A stretch of DNA of 14,559 nucleotides from Nanobdellota archaeon. Its GTDB lineage: Archaea > Nanobdellota > Nanobdellia > Pacearchaeales > GW2011-AR1. Positions within the stretch are counted from its first letter, which is position 1; each line of letters opens with the position of its first letter. Made by a program: the position numbers and the translations under genes. The stretch is taken from assembly GCA_018817905.1 (NCBI GenBank), contig JAHISS010000129.1, forward strand, positions 1-14,559. Direction: 5' to 3'. The notes below the pieces were generated by a model. The model ran no database searches, was not told where the DNA came from, and was given only the letters and a program-made list of their open reading frames with translations. This document shows positions 7,396 to 13,905 of the stretch, piece after piece.

Positions 7396-8744
7396 AGAAA
7401 TCTCCCAATACCTTTTTTCAAAATAGCATAAACACAATAATTCAATAAACCAAAAACTGACAGATCCCAATAAATCCTGAGTCTTTCTTTATCTGCTAAG
7501 AAAATTATTTTTTCTGCAGAGTAGCCATAATATCTCGCGGAGATCTTATTTGTAAAAGGTTTTGCTATGAATGCTGCCTCGCCAGTTGCTTCGATAACTT
7601 CATCGCCGTAAGTTAAAGTTACTGGAATATCAGAGGGAGTGATTGTGATAGTAATTATTTCGTCTGTTTTGTATTTTAGCTTGTCAGTCTCGATACTTAA
7701 CGAAAACTCTTCTCCGAAAAGGGAGCAATCTGTTTCGGAAGATTGAAAGAAATTAAAAGCCTTGTAATGACACTCGTTCGTGTTTCTAACTAAAAGATTA
7801 GAACCGTCTTTTAAAAGGTTGAAAAAATTCTCTTGATTGTGTTCTTTGGCTTCTAGGGTATAAACGTAATACGGTTCCTTCGTGTAAACTATGTTATAAA
7901 CAAACTCATAAAAATTGTATTCAGAGTTTTCAAAACTAAGTTCCAGAGAATTACTAAAGTTGGGGTAGATTTTTGTGGTGTCATGATATTGGCTTATGGT
8001 TTGAACATCTGCAAAGAAGTCGTCGTTATAGTACTTGACATCCATTGTATCAATGACCTGAATTTGGTCAGTTATTGTTTCATCATACCAGTACCTACAT
8101 CGGTGATCTCCATCGTCGTCTTCATCCCACCTATAATGATTTACGTCAACTGAGACTCTGATGTTATATTTTGCCTTCAATGTTGAATCCGAATCGATGT
8201 CCAAGTTGACTAGTCTCCCACTTCCCTGATAATCATAATTTACATACACTTTATTTTCAGCAGTGTTCTCAATAATTCTATACGTTCTCCTGCAATCGCC
8301 CTGGCTTGTTCTTGGATATCTCGAGCTTCGATAATCAGAAGGAATTTGCACATTGTAGTTGTAGCGGGTTAGGAGTTTGGTTTGATCTGGAACATAGAGC
8401 GAGCCGTTATACAAAACTGAAGGCATAACTGCGAGGATGTCCGCCCACGCGTTTTTTATGTAAAAACTGTTTTGAGTTTGAACACCTTGTGGGGGCTGGA
8501 AAATTTCAAGGTTTGTATTTCTATCATAAATATAAGCGTGGTCTGGATATAGTTGATCTGAGTAATCTAAATTTGAAATCAGGATATTTTTTTCTTCGTC
8601 ACTCAGGCTGGAGCTTAATATGCCCATGCAGGTCTGATAATTTGGAGGAGAAACCGCATCACAGTTTAGTGTTAAAGAAGAAATAAAGGGAATTTGCACC
8701 AACAAAGTCAGTGCAAAAACCAAAAATAAAAAAGTTTTTCTCAT
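7392..8744 (-). CDS. secreted or membrane-anchored surface protein of the secretion operon, family unknown
   Basis: A protein of 450 residues. It has a signal peptide (1 to about 24), a large polar, Tyr/Asn/Asp-rich exported region, and one hydrophobic segment near 422-441 followed by a basic tail, so it is probably anchored with most of its mass outside. Residues 207-214 read DEDDDGDH, resembling an Asp-rich calcium-binding loop. Residues ~347-417 (LSIETDKLKYKTDEIITITI onward) look like an Ig-like or MG2-like beta domain. Six cysteines lie in the exported part (28, 39, 151, 216, 325, 340), which would permit disulfides. The ATG at 8744 was chosen over a TTG at 8759 because it begins a good signal peptide and leaves one base after the pilin stop. 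A cell-contact or pilus-associated role is inferred from context. Confidence 0.8.
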   Translation of the reverse strand: MRKTFLFLVFALTLLVQIPFISSLTLNCDAVSPPNYQTCMGILSSSLSDEEKNILISNLDYSDQLYPDHAYIYDRNTNLEIFQPPQGVQTQNSFYIKNAWADILAVMPSVLYNGSLYVPDQTKLLTRYNYNVQIPSDYRSSRYPRTSQGDCRRTYRIIENTAENKVYVNYDYQGSGRLVNLDIDSDSTLKAKYNIRVSVDVNHYRWDEDDDGDHRCRYWYDETITDQIQVIDTMDVKYYNDDFFADVQTISQYHDTTKIYPNFSNSLELSFENSEYNFYEFVYNIVYTKEPYYVYTLEAKEHNQENFFNLLKDGSNLLVRNTNECHYKAFNFFQSSETDCSLFGEEFSLSIETDKLKYKTDEIITITITPSDIPVTLTYGDEVIEATGEAAFIAKPFTNKISARYYGYSAEKIIFLADKERLRIYWDLSVFGLLNYCVYAILKKGIGRFL

Positions 8745-8745
8745 T

Positions 8746-9075
8746 TTAGCCGACGACAAATCCTACAAGCAGTGGTGCTGCCCAGATTACAACAAGCCCG
8801 ATTATGACATACATTACCATATTCTTGGCTTGTTCTCTCTTGCCTGGATTGCTTCCAGATGTCATGTAAGTCACGCCTGCAAATAGCAGAACGACAACCG
8901 CAAGGACTGTAGCAGAATATTTGACAAGATTGTAAATTTTCATTACGGGTTCAAGTATCTGATCAAATGCTGCTACGTCATCGTCAGATGGCGGGTCGCC
9001 AAATTCAGCCATGACAAACGGCATAGCCATCAACGCTAAAATAAGCAAAGACAGAACTGCATAGCTTTTTCTCAT
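8746..9075 (-). CDS. VirB2/TrbC/CedA1-like pilin
   Basis: A 109-residue protein with a signal peptide (cleavage near 23, after VMA), then two membrane helices at about 50-71 and 86-107 joined by a short loop containing TSGSNPGKREQAK. The pattern of a helix ending in a TSG, a small polar-basic loop, then a helix rich in Ile/Val/Gly is typical of VirB2/TrbC pilins and their archaeal counterparts. It would form the conjugation- or import-type pilus after signal peptide removal. The ATG overlaps the preceding stop as ATGA and has a strong GGGAGGG site 4 nt upstream, consistent with high expression of a structural subunit. Confidence 0.85.
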   Translation of the reverse strand: MRKSYAVLSLLILALMAMPFVMAEFGDPPSDDDVAAFDQILEPVMKIYNLVKYSATVLAVVVLLFAGVTYMTSGSNPGKREQAKNMVMYVIIGLVVIWAAPLLVGFVVG

Positions 9076-9254
9076 TTTTCCCTCCCGAGTTTAATTTTGT
9101 TGAATTTCCGATCTCTCTTTAGAAGTTCACGGAATTTGCTTAGCCTCTTAGAAAAACGGTTCTTGTGTTTCCACTCAAGAAAGCCGAGACATGTTTTGCA
9201 CGTATCTATGTTTTCTTTCTCAAGTTCCTTGCCACAAAATAAACAATTTTTCAT
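9072..9254 (-). CDS. small zinc-ribbon protein, first gene of the secretion operon
   Basis: A 60-residue protein with two CxxC pairs, C4/C7 (CLFC) and C19/C22 (CKTC), which should bind one zinc ion. A strongly basic helical tail follows (RFSKRLSKFRELLKR and on). The ATG at 9254 is preferred to an upstream ATG at 9290 because a TATA box is centred about 24 bp before it, giving a leaderless transcript, and the protein then begins directly at the zinc knuckle. Its stop overlaps the pilin ATG as ATGA. As the first gene of the operon and a basic zinc-binding protein, it could be an autoregulator or a DNA/RNA-binding accessory factor; the sequence does not decide. Confidence 0.72.
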   Translation of the reverse strand: MKNCLFCGKELEKENIDTCKTCLGFLEWKHKNRFSKRLSKFRELLKRDRKFNKIKLGREK

Positions 9255-9272
9255 ATCTTGTCGTAATGGGCG

Positions 9273-9283
9273 AAATATAAATA
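9273..9283 (-). promoter_or_regulatory. TATA box of the secretion operon
   Basis: On the minus strand this reads TATTTATATTT, centred about 24 bp upstream of the ATG at 9254. It is the only good TATA-like site before the seven-gene operon, and its spacing predicts a leaderless mRNA starting at that ATG. Confidence 0.6.
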
Positions 9284-9305
9284 TGTCCAAGTGAAAAAAG
9301 TTGTA

Positions 9306-9349
9306 TTTTTTTATGTATTATTTTTTATACTTTTTTTTGTATGATTTTT
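9306..9349. promoter_or_regulatory. T-tract-rich divergent promoter region
   Basis: Four runs of 5-8 T begin near 9306, 9321, 9331 and 9345 between the divergent secretion operon and the methyltransferase gene. TTTTATAC within 9320-9331 could be the TATA box for the plus-strand gene at 9391, which would leave a leader of roughly 40 nt. Runs spaced 10-15 bp apart may bend the DNA. This is the only intergenic space serving both operons, so shared regulation is possible. Confidence 0.35.
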
Positions 9350-9390
9350 CTGTCTGAGCTGTTATTAACTCCTTTTTCTGGAATTGGATT

Positions 9391-10326
9391 ATGAAAATAA
9401 ATTGCATACTTCAAGGAAACGCCAAAGACACCCTGAAAACCATTCCAAATGAAAGCATTGATATGTGTATCACAAGCCCGCCATACTGGGCATTGAGGGA
9501 TTACGGAGCAAAAGGGCAATTGGGTTTAGAGCCAAATTTTAGTGCATACATTGAAAATTTATGTGATGTTTTCGACGAGGTTAAAAGAACCTTAAAAAAA
9601 GAAGGAACCTGCTGGGTTAATCTTGGAGATACTTACGCAGGCAGTCAATCCACAAATAGTTCTGTAAAATGTGCAAACCAATTTAACGCTCATGTAAAAG
9701 AGTGTTATAGAAAAAAAGCAATAAACAGCAAGGTAGAGGGTGTACAGAACAAATGCCTAACCCTCATTCCTTTTCGCTTTGCACTCGAGATGGTCAATCG
9801 CGGATGGATCTTAAGAAACGTCATAATCTGGCATAAACCAAATTGCATGCCCTCAAGTGTAAAAGACAGATTTACCGTCGATTTTGAGTATTTATTTTTC
9901 TTTTCCAAAAGTAAGAAATATTTTTTCAAACAGCAAAGAGAACCCCATAAGGATGAGAGCATTATCCGGACAAGTTATGGCTGGAATGGGCATCGGGAAC
10001 CAATGAGTAGTTATTGTGGCATGAACATCGAGAAAATGTGCCATCCTGATGGAAGAAATAAAAGATGTGTCTGGACAGTTCCTACAAAAGGTCTAAGAGA
10101 CGCACATTTTGCTGTTTACCCCAACAAGCTGATTGAAACTCCCATCTCTGCAGGTTGTTCTGAGAAAGGGATTGTCCTTGATCCTTTCTTGGGCAGTGGA
10201 ACTACAGCCTTGGTTGCATTGAAACAAAATAAGAGATTTTTAGGTATTGAACTTAACAAGTCATATATTAAAATTGCAAAACGGAGGATTCTATCTTTAT
10301 TGGAAAATGGAAAATCAAATATTTGA
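9391..10326 (+). CDS. beta-type DNA methyltransferase with SPPYW motif (probable N4-cytosine)
   Basis: A 311-residue S-adenosylmethionine-dependent DNA amino-methyltransferase. Motif IV TSPPYW (28-33), followed by ALRDYG and QLGLE, lies near the N-terminus. The AdoMet-binding motif DPFLGSGTT lies at 264-272, so the order is beta-class. SPPY with this TSPPYWxLRDYG context is typical of N4-cytosine enzymes, although some such proteins methylate adenine. The middle (about 85-245) is long enough to hold target recognition. It is the first gene of a plus-strand group and overlaps a small ORF at its 3' end, which in turn overlaps an RHH gene. A predicted nuclease lies in the next operon, so it may be the modification half of a restriction-modification-like cassette, or a stand-alone protective methylase. 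Confidence 0.9.
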   Translation: MKINCILQGNAKDTLKTIPNESIDMCITSPPYWALRDYGAKGQLGLEPNFSAYIENLCDVFDEVKRTLKKEGTCWVNLGDTYAGSQSTNSSVKCANQFNAHVKECYRKKAINSKVEGVQNKCLTLIPFRFALEMVNRGWILRNVIIWHKPNCMPSSVKDRFTVDFEYLFFFSKSKKYFFKQQREPHKDESIIRTSYGWNGHREPMSSYCGMNIEKMCHPDGRNKRCVWTVPTKGLRDAHFAVYPNKLIETPISAGCSEKGIVLDPFLGSGTTALVALKQNKRFLGIELNKSYIKIAKRRILSLLENGKSNI

Positions 10327-10435
10327 GGATCTTGGAGAAGAGATTCTTTTCAAGCTGAGAGAAATTGATAAGATGATTAAGAAATTGCTGGAGGCTAAGA
10401 ATGGGACTGAATGCTCACCTGCACTTCGTTGTTGA
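10307..10435 (+). CDS. possible 42-aa helical protein between methyltransferase and RHH genes
   Basis: A short frame of 42 residues beginning MENQIFEDLGEE, overlapping the methyltransferase stop by 20 bases and the RHH gene by 35 bases. Residues ~5-30 (ILFKLREIDKMIKKLLEAK) form an amphipathic, coiled-coil-like helix. The frame continues upstream into the methyltransferase gene, but this ATG is the last plausible start; a GGAGG lies 19 nt before it, farther than usual. It may be a real small partner of the RHH protein, or a chance frame bridging two genes. Confidence 0.4.
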   Translation: MENQIFEDLGEEILFKLREIDKMIKKLLEAKNGTECSPALRC

Positions 10436-10607
10436 TAGTGTTTTGTTGGAGAAATTAAAGAAAGAGGCCTTAGAAAGAGGGATGAATGTTTCTGAGTTGT
10501 GTCGGGAGAGGTTGCGGGAAGGGGATAGGTTGGAGAGGATTGAGGAGAGGTTAGAGGGGATTGAGAGATTTTTGGGAAAGATAAAGACCTCTAGTCAGAA
10601 TGACTAA
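10401..10607 (+). CDS. ribbon-helix-helix (CopG/Arc-type) DNA-binding protein
   Basis: A 68-residue protein with the length and pattern of an RHH transcription factor. There is a beta strand at about 6-11 (HLHFVVD), helix A at 14-26 (LLEKLKKEALERG), a turn at GMN, and helix B from about 30 (SELCRERL). A charged coiled-coil tail follows (LERIEERLEGIERFL). Such proteins dimerise through the strand, which inserts into the major groove of palindromic operators. A strong GGAGG lies 6 nt before the ATG. The stop codon lies within a perfect inverted repeat immediately upstream of the promoter of the next operon, which suggests that this operon is its target. It could also act as the antitoxin-like partner of a toxin. 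The fold call is good; the target is inferred. Confidence 0.7.
   Translation: MGLNAHLHFVVDSVLLEKLKKEALERGMNVSELCRERLREGDRLERIEERLEGIERFLGKIKTSSQND
10592..10606. promoter_or_regulatory. inverted repeat TAGTCA-GAA-TGACTA, candidate RHH operator
   Basis: A perfect 6-bp dyad with a 3-bp spacer overlaps the end of the RHH gene and stops 6 bp before the TATA box of the downstream operon, where a bound dimer could interfere with TBP/TFB assembly. RHH dimers commonly bind short dyads of this kind. The repeat is certain; the binding protein is a guess. Confidence 0.4.
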
Positions 10608-10612
10608 TAACC

Positions 10613-10620
10613 TTTATAAC
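10613..10620 (+). promoter_or_regulatory. TATA box of the unknown/nuclease operon
   Basis: TTTATAAC is centred about 26 bp upstream of the ATG at 10643, so the transcript should be leaderless. There is no ribosome-binding site before that ATG. The site shares TTATAACT with the integrase promoter. Confidence 0.62.
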
Positions 10621-10642
10621 TCGTTAGTTCATTATTTACCTG

Positions 10643-11776
10643 ATGGGAAAAATCATCTCCTTTAATCAATTTGTATCTGAGCATAACGAAAAATATATTC
10701 ATAGTGCCCTCAGAGGGATTTTATTGTTAAACTTGGGGAATATTATGAACGCATTTTCTATAGCTAAGGAAACATTTAATAAATTTGATCAGGGGTGGAA
10801 TGCCGACCTAATAAACGGGGAAGAAGAGGATTTTTATATCATTAGATTAAGCAATGAAGAAGAAAAAGAATATTTTTTTATAAAGGAGATTGAGAAAGAT
10901 AAGAAATATTTAGTTTTTACATATGCTAAACAAAAAGTTCTCAACGTCTTTAATCGTTTATTAAATAAATGTAAATGGCTTTGGAAACCTTGGCTTGGTT
11001 CAAGGTTTCTTGAAAATTTTAATTCGTTTGTAAAAAATTACCTGGGGCACTATGAAGCTAAATTAGTTGAGTTTAGCATGGAATACAGGGAGATTGAATC
11101 GAAAAAGAAAAAAGGAAGTAGTAGAAACTGGATTGTTAGAAGCAAAGAAGACTTGACCCTGCAGAGAAGATTTAACTATGAAAATTTCGGAGAATTACAT
11201 TATGTAAAAAGAGGTAAGTACCAAATCTTTAGCAATTCTAGAGTCATATCTAATCTCTCTCTATCAGACAGAGGGGAATTCTCCTTAAGGAATACTGATC
11301 TGATTGAATTTTTAAATCTAGCAAATAAAATATTTGTTTATGCAACACACTTAAAAGAATTGTTTTCGAGAAGAGTACATATCGTTTCTGAAACTAGACA
11401 GATTAGGAAAGATAAGGTAATGACCACGAAGTTTGAAAAAATGGAAATAATCAGACTAAACATGAAATCTGCATTTTTTGATAACTGGTATGAGAACCTG
11501 TTGAAACTGTTAGATATAGGATATTTAAATGAACATAAAATTATATTGTTTGGACAGGGCTCAGATGGGAATGGGTTCATTATTTCAGAGGTATTAGATA
11601 TAGAAACTGGAAATCGAATATTTATCTCTTCTAATGAAAATAATATCACTATTGCTCCAGAAATGGGATCCCCTACTAATCCGGAAACTATATCTAAAAT
11701 GCTGACTATCTTACAATCAAGAGTTGACCCCTCTATAACCCTCGGAGAAGAATATGAGATCGTACAAAGAACATGA
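10643..11776 (+). CDS. hypothetical 377-aa protein, first gene of a two-gene cargo operon
   Basis: I do not recognise this protein. It is 377 residues, without signal peptide or membrane helices, so probably cytoplasmic. It has no Walker, methyltransferase or clear nuclease motif. Visible segments are an acidic-rich N-terminal half, a Trp-rich stretch near 113-118 (WLWKPW), a basic patch KKKKGSS near 155 before NWIVRSKEDLTLQRRF, and a C-terminal segment with FGQGSDGNGF that looks like an alpha/beta domain. The gene starts leaderless at the ATG and overlaps the predicted nuclease gene by 23 bases, with GGAG for the second gene inside the first, so the two are almost certainly co-expressed partners. 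It might provide target recognition or control the nuclease. The codons are more A/T-rich by eye than in the secretion operon, suggesting separate acquisition. Confidence 0.85.
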   Translation: MGKIISFNQFVSEHNEKYIHSALRGILLLNLGNIMNAFSIAKETFNKFDQGWNADLINGEEEDFYIIRLSNEEEKEYFFIKEIEKDKKYLVFTYAKQKVLNVFNRLLNKCKWLWKPWLGSRFLENFNSFVKNYLGHYEAKLVEFSMEYREIESKKKKGSSRNWIVRSKEDLTLQRRFNYENFGELHYVKRGKYQIFSNSRVISNLSLSDRGEFSLRNTDLIEFLNLANKIFVYATHLKELFSRRVHIVSETRQIRKDKVMTTKFEKMEIIRLNMKSAFFDNWYENLLKLLDIGYLNEHKIILFGQGSDGNGFIISEVLDIETGNRIFISSNENNITIAPEMGSPTNPETISKMLTILQSRVDPSITLGEEYEIVQRT

Positions 11777-12734
11777 TATATTAGTTAACTTAATTCTGAA
11801 CCTGTCTTTATCAATTACAACAACTGAATCTCCAGTAGCCGAAAATGGTGTCTTAAAAAAAGATTATGGTTACGTTTATGAAATAAATAAAATTGAAGAA
11901 GAATTTGAGACAATTTTTGGCAAAGGATTCAAGCCATCTGATGGTTTTTTAAAAAATGAATCTAAAAAAACTAGTATGACCGTAGAATGTAAATCCTATT
12001 GTGACGATGGAGATTCTAGGCTTATAGAGCAATTGCTTTTTTATGGAAATAATAATAGATTTCTGGAAACATTAAATCCAGGAAATTTACAGAATGAAAT
12101 ATTAGTTGTTTGCTATAAAAATGAGGAACTCGTATCGAAAACTTTGAAGAATATAGCAATTGTGAAAAATTATCCAGATTTTGAAACAAACATTGTTCTT
12201 TGGACAGTGGATAAGATTCCTGGAAGTTCAGACTATAGAATTGAAAAAAAAGAAGGAACCCATATAAATGATAATGCTCTTGAAAAAAAGATGAGCTCTG
12301 GTGGATTTGTTGTTTCACCATCTCCCAGCCTTTTGTTAATAACTCCTGAAACTCCTGAAAATGCCCTTGTTGCTCAAATTGCGAAAAGAATATTGGTTTG
12401 TAATACTGCATCAGATTTAAAAGAAATAAAAATTGGAGATTTTATAAAAAGGCAAAATGATAAGGTCTTACCAGACAAAAAAATGACTAGTTTGATAAAA
12501 GCATCTTTAAAATTGATTCCTGAGCTAGGAACTGTCGCAAACGATAAAATAATGTTTAAGAAAAGTTTGAGAGTCGGGAAAATAAAAGATAAAATTGATG
12601 AGCTTGATAAGTGCACAAAGCAGGAATATTTGAATATATTGTCTAATAACAAAACTCTTGGTAGAAAAAAGTCTAAGAAAAAATTAGATAAATCTCAAAA
12701 AACAATAACTGTATTTTTTGAGGATGTATCCTAA
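11754..12734 (+). CDS. predicted PD-(D/E)XK nuclease, second gene of the cargo operon
   Basis: A 326-residue protein with a plausible nuclease core near the N-terminus: D63 in PSDGFLK, E78-C-K80 in TVECKSY at the end of a beta strand, then Q93 and Y97 in EQLLFYG. The spacing D-x14-E-x-K-x12-Q-x3-Y is the pattern of RecB-like and restriction-type PD-(D/E)XK enzymes, in which D, E and K hold the metal and Q/Y support the site. The C-terminal half (about 210-300) is basic and helical and ends in KKSKKKLDKSQK, suited to DNA binding. GGAG lies 6 nt before the ATG. The start overlaps the 377-aa gene by 23 bases. The end overlaps the convergent integrase stop by 3-4 bases. A restriction or defence role is inferred; the motif call is by eye. 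Confidence 0.78.
   Translation: MRSYKEHDILVNLILNLSLSITTTESPVAENGVLKKDYGYVYEINKIEEEFETIFGKGFKPSDGFLKNESKKTSMTVECKSYCDDGDSRLIEQLLFYGNNNRFLETLNPGNLQNEILVVCYKNEELVSKTLKNIAIVKNYPDFETNIVLWTVDKIPGSSDYRIEKKEGTHINDNALEKKMSSGGFVVSPSPSLLLITPETPENALVAQIAKRILVCNTASDLKEIKIGDFIKRQNDKVLPDKKMTSLIKASLKLIPELGTVANDKIMFKKSLRVGKIKDKIDELDKCTKQEYLNILSNNKTLGRKKSKKKLDKSQKTITVFFEDVS
12697..12719. terminator. bidirectional oligo-T terminator region between convergent genes
   Basis: Six A at 12697-12702 read as six T on the minus strand just past the integrase stop. Six T at 12714-12719 lie on the plus strand inside the last codons of the nuclease gene. Archaeal termination can rely on U-rich tracts without hairpins, so these are the natural stop signals for the two converging transcripts. 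Confidence 0.4.
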
Positions 12735-13888
12735 CAATCATCTTTAACCTGAACATAAACCCCATTAACAACCCCAAGAATCTTCTGCATCTGCTCCTGC
12801 ATATTGCTAACCTGTTCCTTAAGTAACATATTATCTCTTTCGGCCATCGTCAACCTCTTCTCGATCTCAGTTTTCGTAACATCAATCAGTAAATCCTCTT
12901 CGGAAATAGTATCCTTCATGCCCAATAATTCTGAATAATAATGAATCTTCTCGGACTTCTTCCATCCAAAGCGATATTTCAAAGCAGACTCTGACTTGTA
13001 GCGGGGGAGCCAATAACAGCAAGATATATGACGAAAATCGTAGAGTGTTAGATCGGAGTATTTCTGACCTGCTTGGCTTGGCACATCTCCGAAAACTCGC
13101 TTTGCCACACGTTTAAGATATTTGTTAACGGTAAATGGTTTTATCGGAAAAACATAATCATCCTGCTGGAGTTTATTCTCAGCCACGTATTCCTTAATTA
13201 ATTCAGAGCAAAGCATTAGCTTTATTCTTCTGCCAAATGTTTTGCTTATCTCCTCTCTAATGTGCACTTCTTTAAAATTGCTAAAGAAATCAGAAACTTT
13301 AACATTGACTAGCTCTGTCGGCGATCTTATACCTGAATCAAATATGAACATCAGCAAGGCCCTATACTCTGGTTTAACTACTTCGCATAATTTTTTTACT
13401 TGCTTTTCATCTAGATAAACCCATTTCGGTTTGGGATTTGTGGAATCTAAATCGTTGGTGATGTCCTCTATCTCAATGCCTCCTTTCTTGCTAACTTTCT
13501 GATACCAGTGCCAGAAGGCCTTGAATCCTTTCACATAGTCGCCGACTCCAACATAAGCTTTCCCGTCTAATCTTCTTATCTCTCCTTTTCGCATTCTTGA
13601 GAAAAATAGAACAACTTCCTCTTCTGTTATTTTAGTTATGTTATCAATCTCATAGATTTCCTTGAATCTTGTGGCAAAGAAGATCATCTTCTCTCTTATG
13701 GTGTTTAATCTTATAAAGCTCCTTGAACCCTTCGCGCTTGTTGCAGAGACATTGAGTCCATGCTCCATATCTGTAACATATCTTAGAATTAAATCAGAGC
13801 TTGATTTAGAAATGTCCTTGATGCACTCTTTTGAGCGCTCTTTCCATTTTTGGTATCTTTCTTTGTGGCCGTAGGGATCTATCTTCAT
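12731..13888 (-). CDS. tyrosine recombinase / integrase
   Basis: A site-specific recombinase of 385 residues that should integrate and excise the element at the neighbouring tRNA gene. The N-terminal ~150 residues form a SAM-like core-binding region. The catalytic domain shows Arg I at R188 (DSGIRSPTE), a candidate beta-hairpin lysine K216 (KTFGRR), R286 in LYDFRHISC, W309 at the His/Trp position (FGWKK) and nucleophile Y318 nine residues later (HYYSEL). In the usual HxxR box the first position is Y283 rather than His, a variation I recall from some archaeal and viral integrases. Residues ~341-372 form a C-terminal coiled coil, an addition not general in the family. The ATG at 13888 has a TATA box 26 bp upstream and no ribosome-binding site, so it is probably leaderless. 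It reads away from the tRNA, toward the nuclease gene. Confidence 0.93.
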   Translation of the reverse strand: MKIDPYGHKERYQKWKERSKECIKDISKSSSDLILRYVTDMEHGLNVSATSAKGSRSFIRLNTIREKMIFFATRFKEIYEIDNITKITEEEVVLFFSRMRKGEIRRLDGKAYVGVGDYVKGFKAFWHWYQKVSKKGGIEIEDITNDLDSTNPKPKWVYLDEKQVKKLCEVVKPEYRALLMFIFDSGIRSPTELVNVKVSDFFSNFKEVHIREEISKTFGRRIKLMLCSELIKEYVAENKLQQDDYVFPIKPFTVNKYLKRVAKRVFGDVPSQAGQKYSDLTLYDFRHISCCYWLPRYKSESALKYRFGWKKSEKIHYYSELLGMKDTISEEDLLIDVTKTEIEKRLTMAERDNMLLKEQVSNMQEQMQKILGVVNGVYVQVKDDC

Positions 13889-13905
13889 TGTGGTAGTAAA
13901 CCGGC

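Noticed and set aside
7396..7470. Longer start for the 75-aa membrane protein
   Set aside because: It would overlap the surface-protein gene by 79 bases; the ATG at 7395 has an ATGA overlap and GGGAG in front.
2658..9254. A complete bacterial-type conjugation operon
   Set aside because: I looked for a relaxase, VirD4-type coupling protein and VirB8/9/10-like genes and found none in the window.
11338..12652. Minus-strand frames of 92-129 aa
   Set aside because: They sit opposite the 377-aa and nuclease genes, which have better starts, coupling and motifs; composition is that of reversed A-rich coding DNA.
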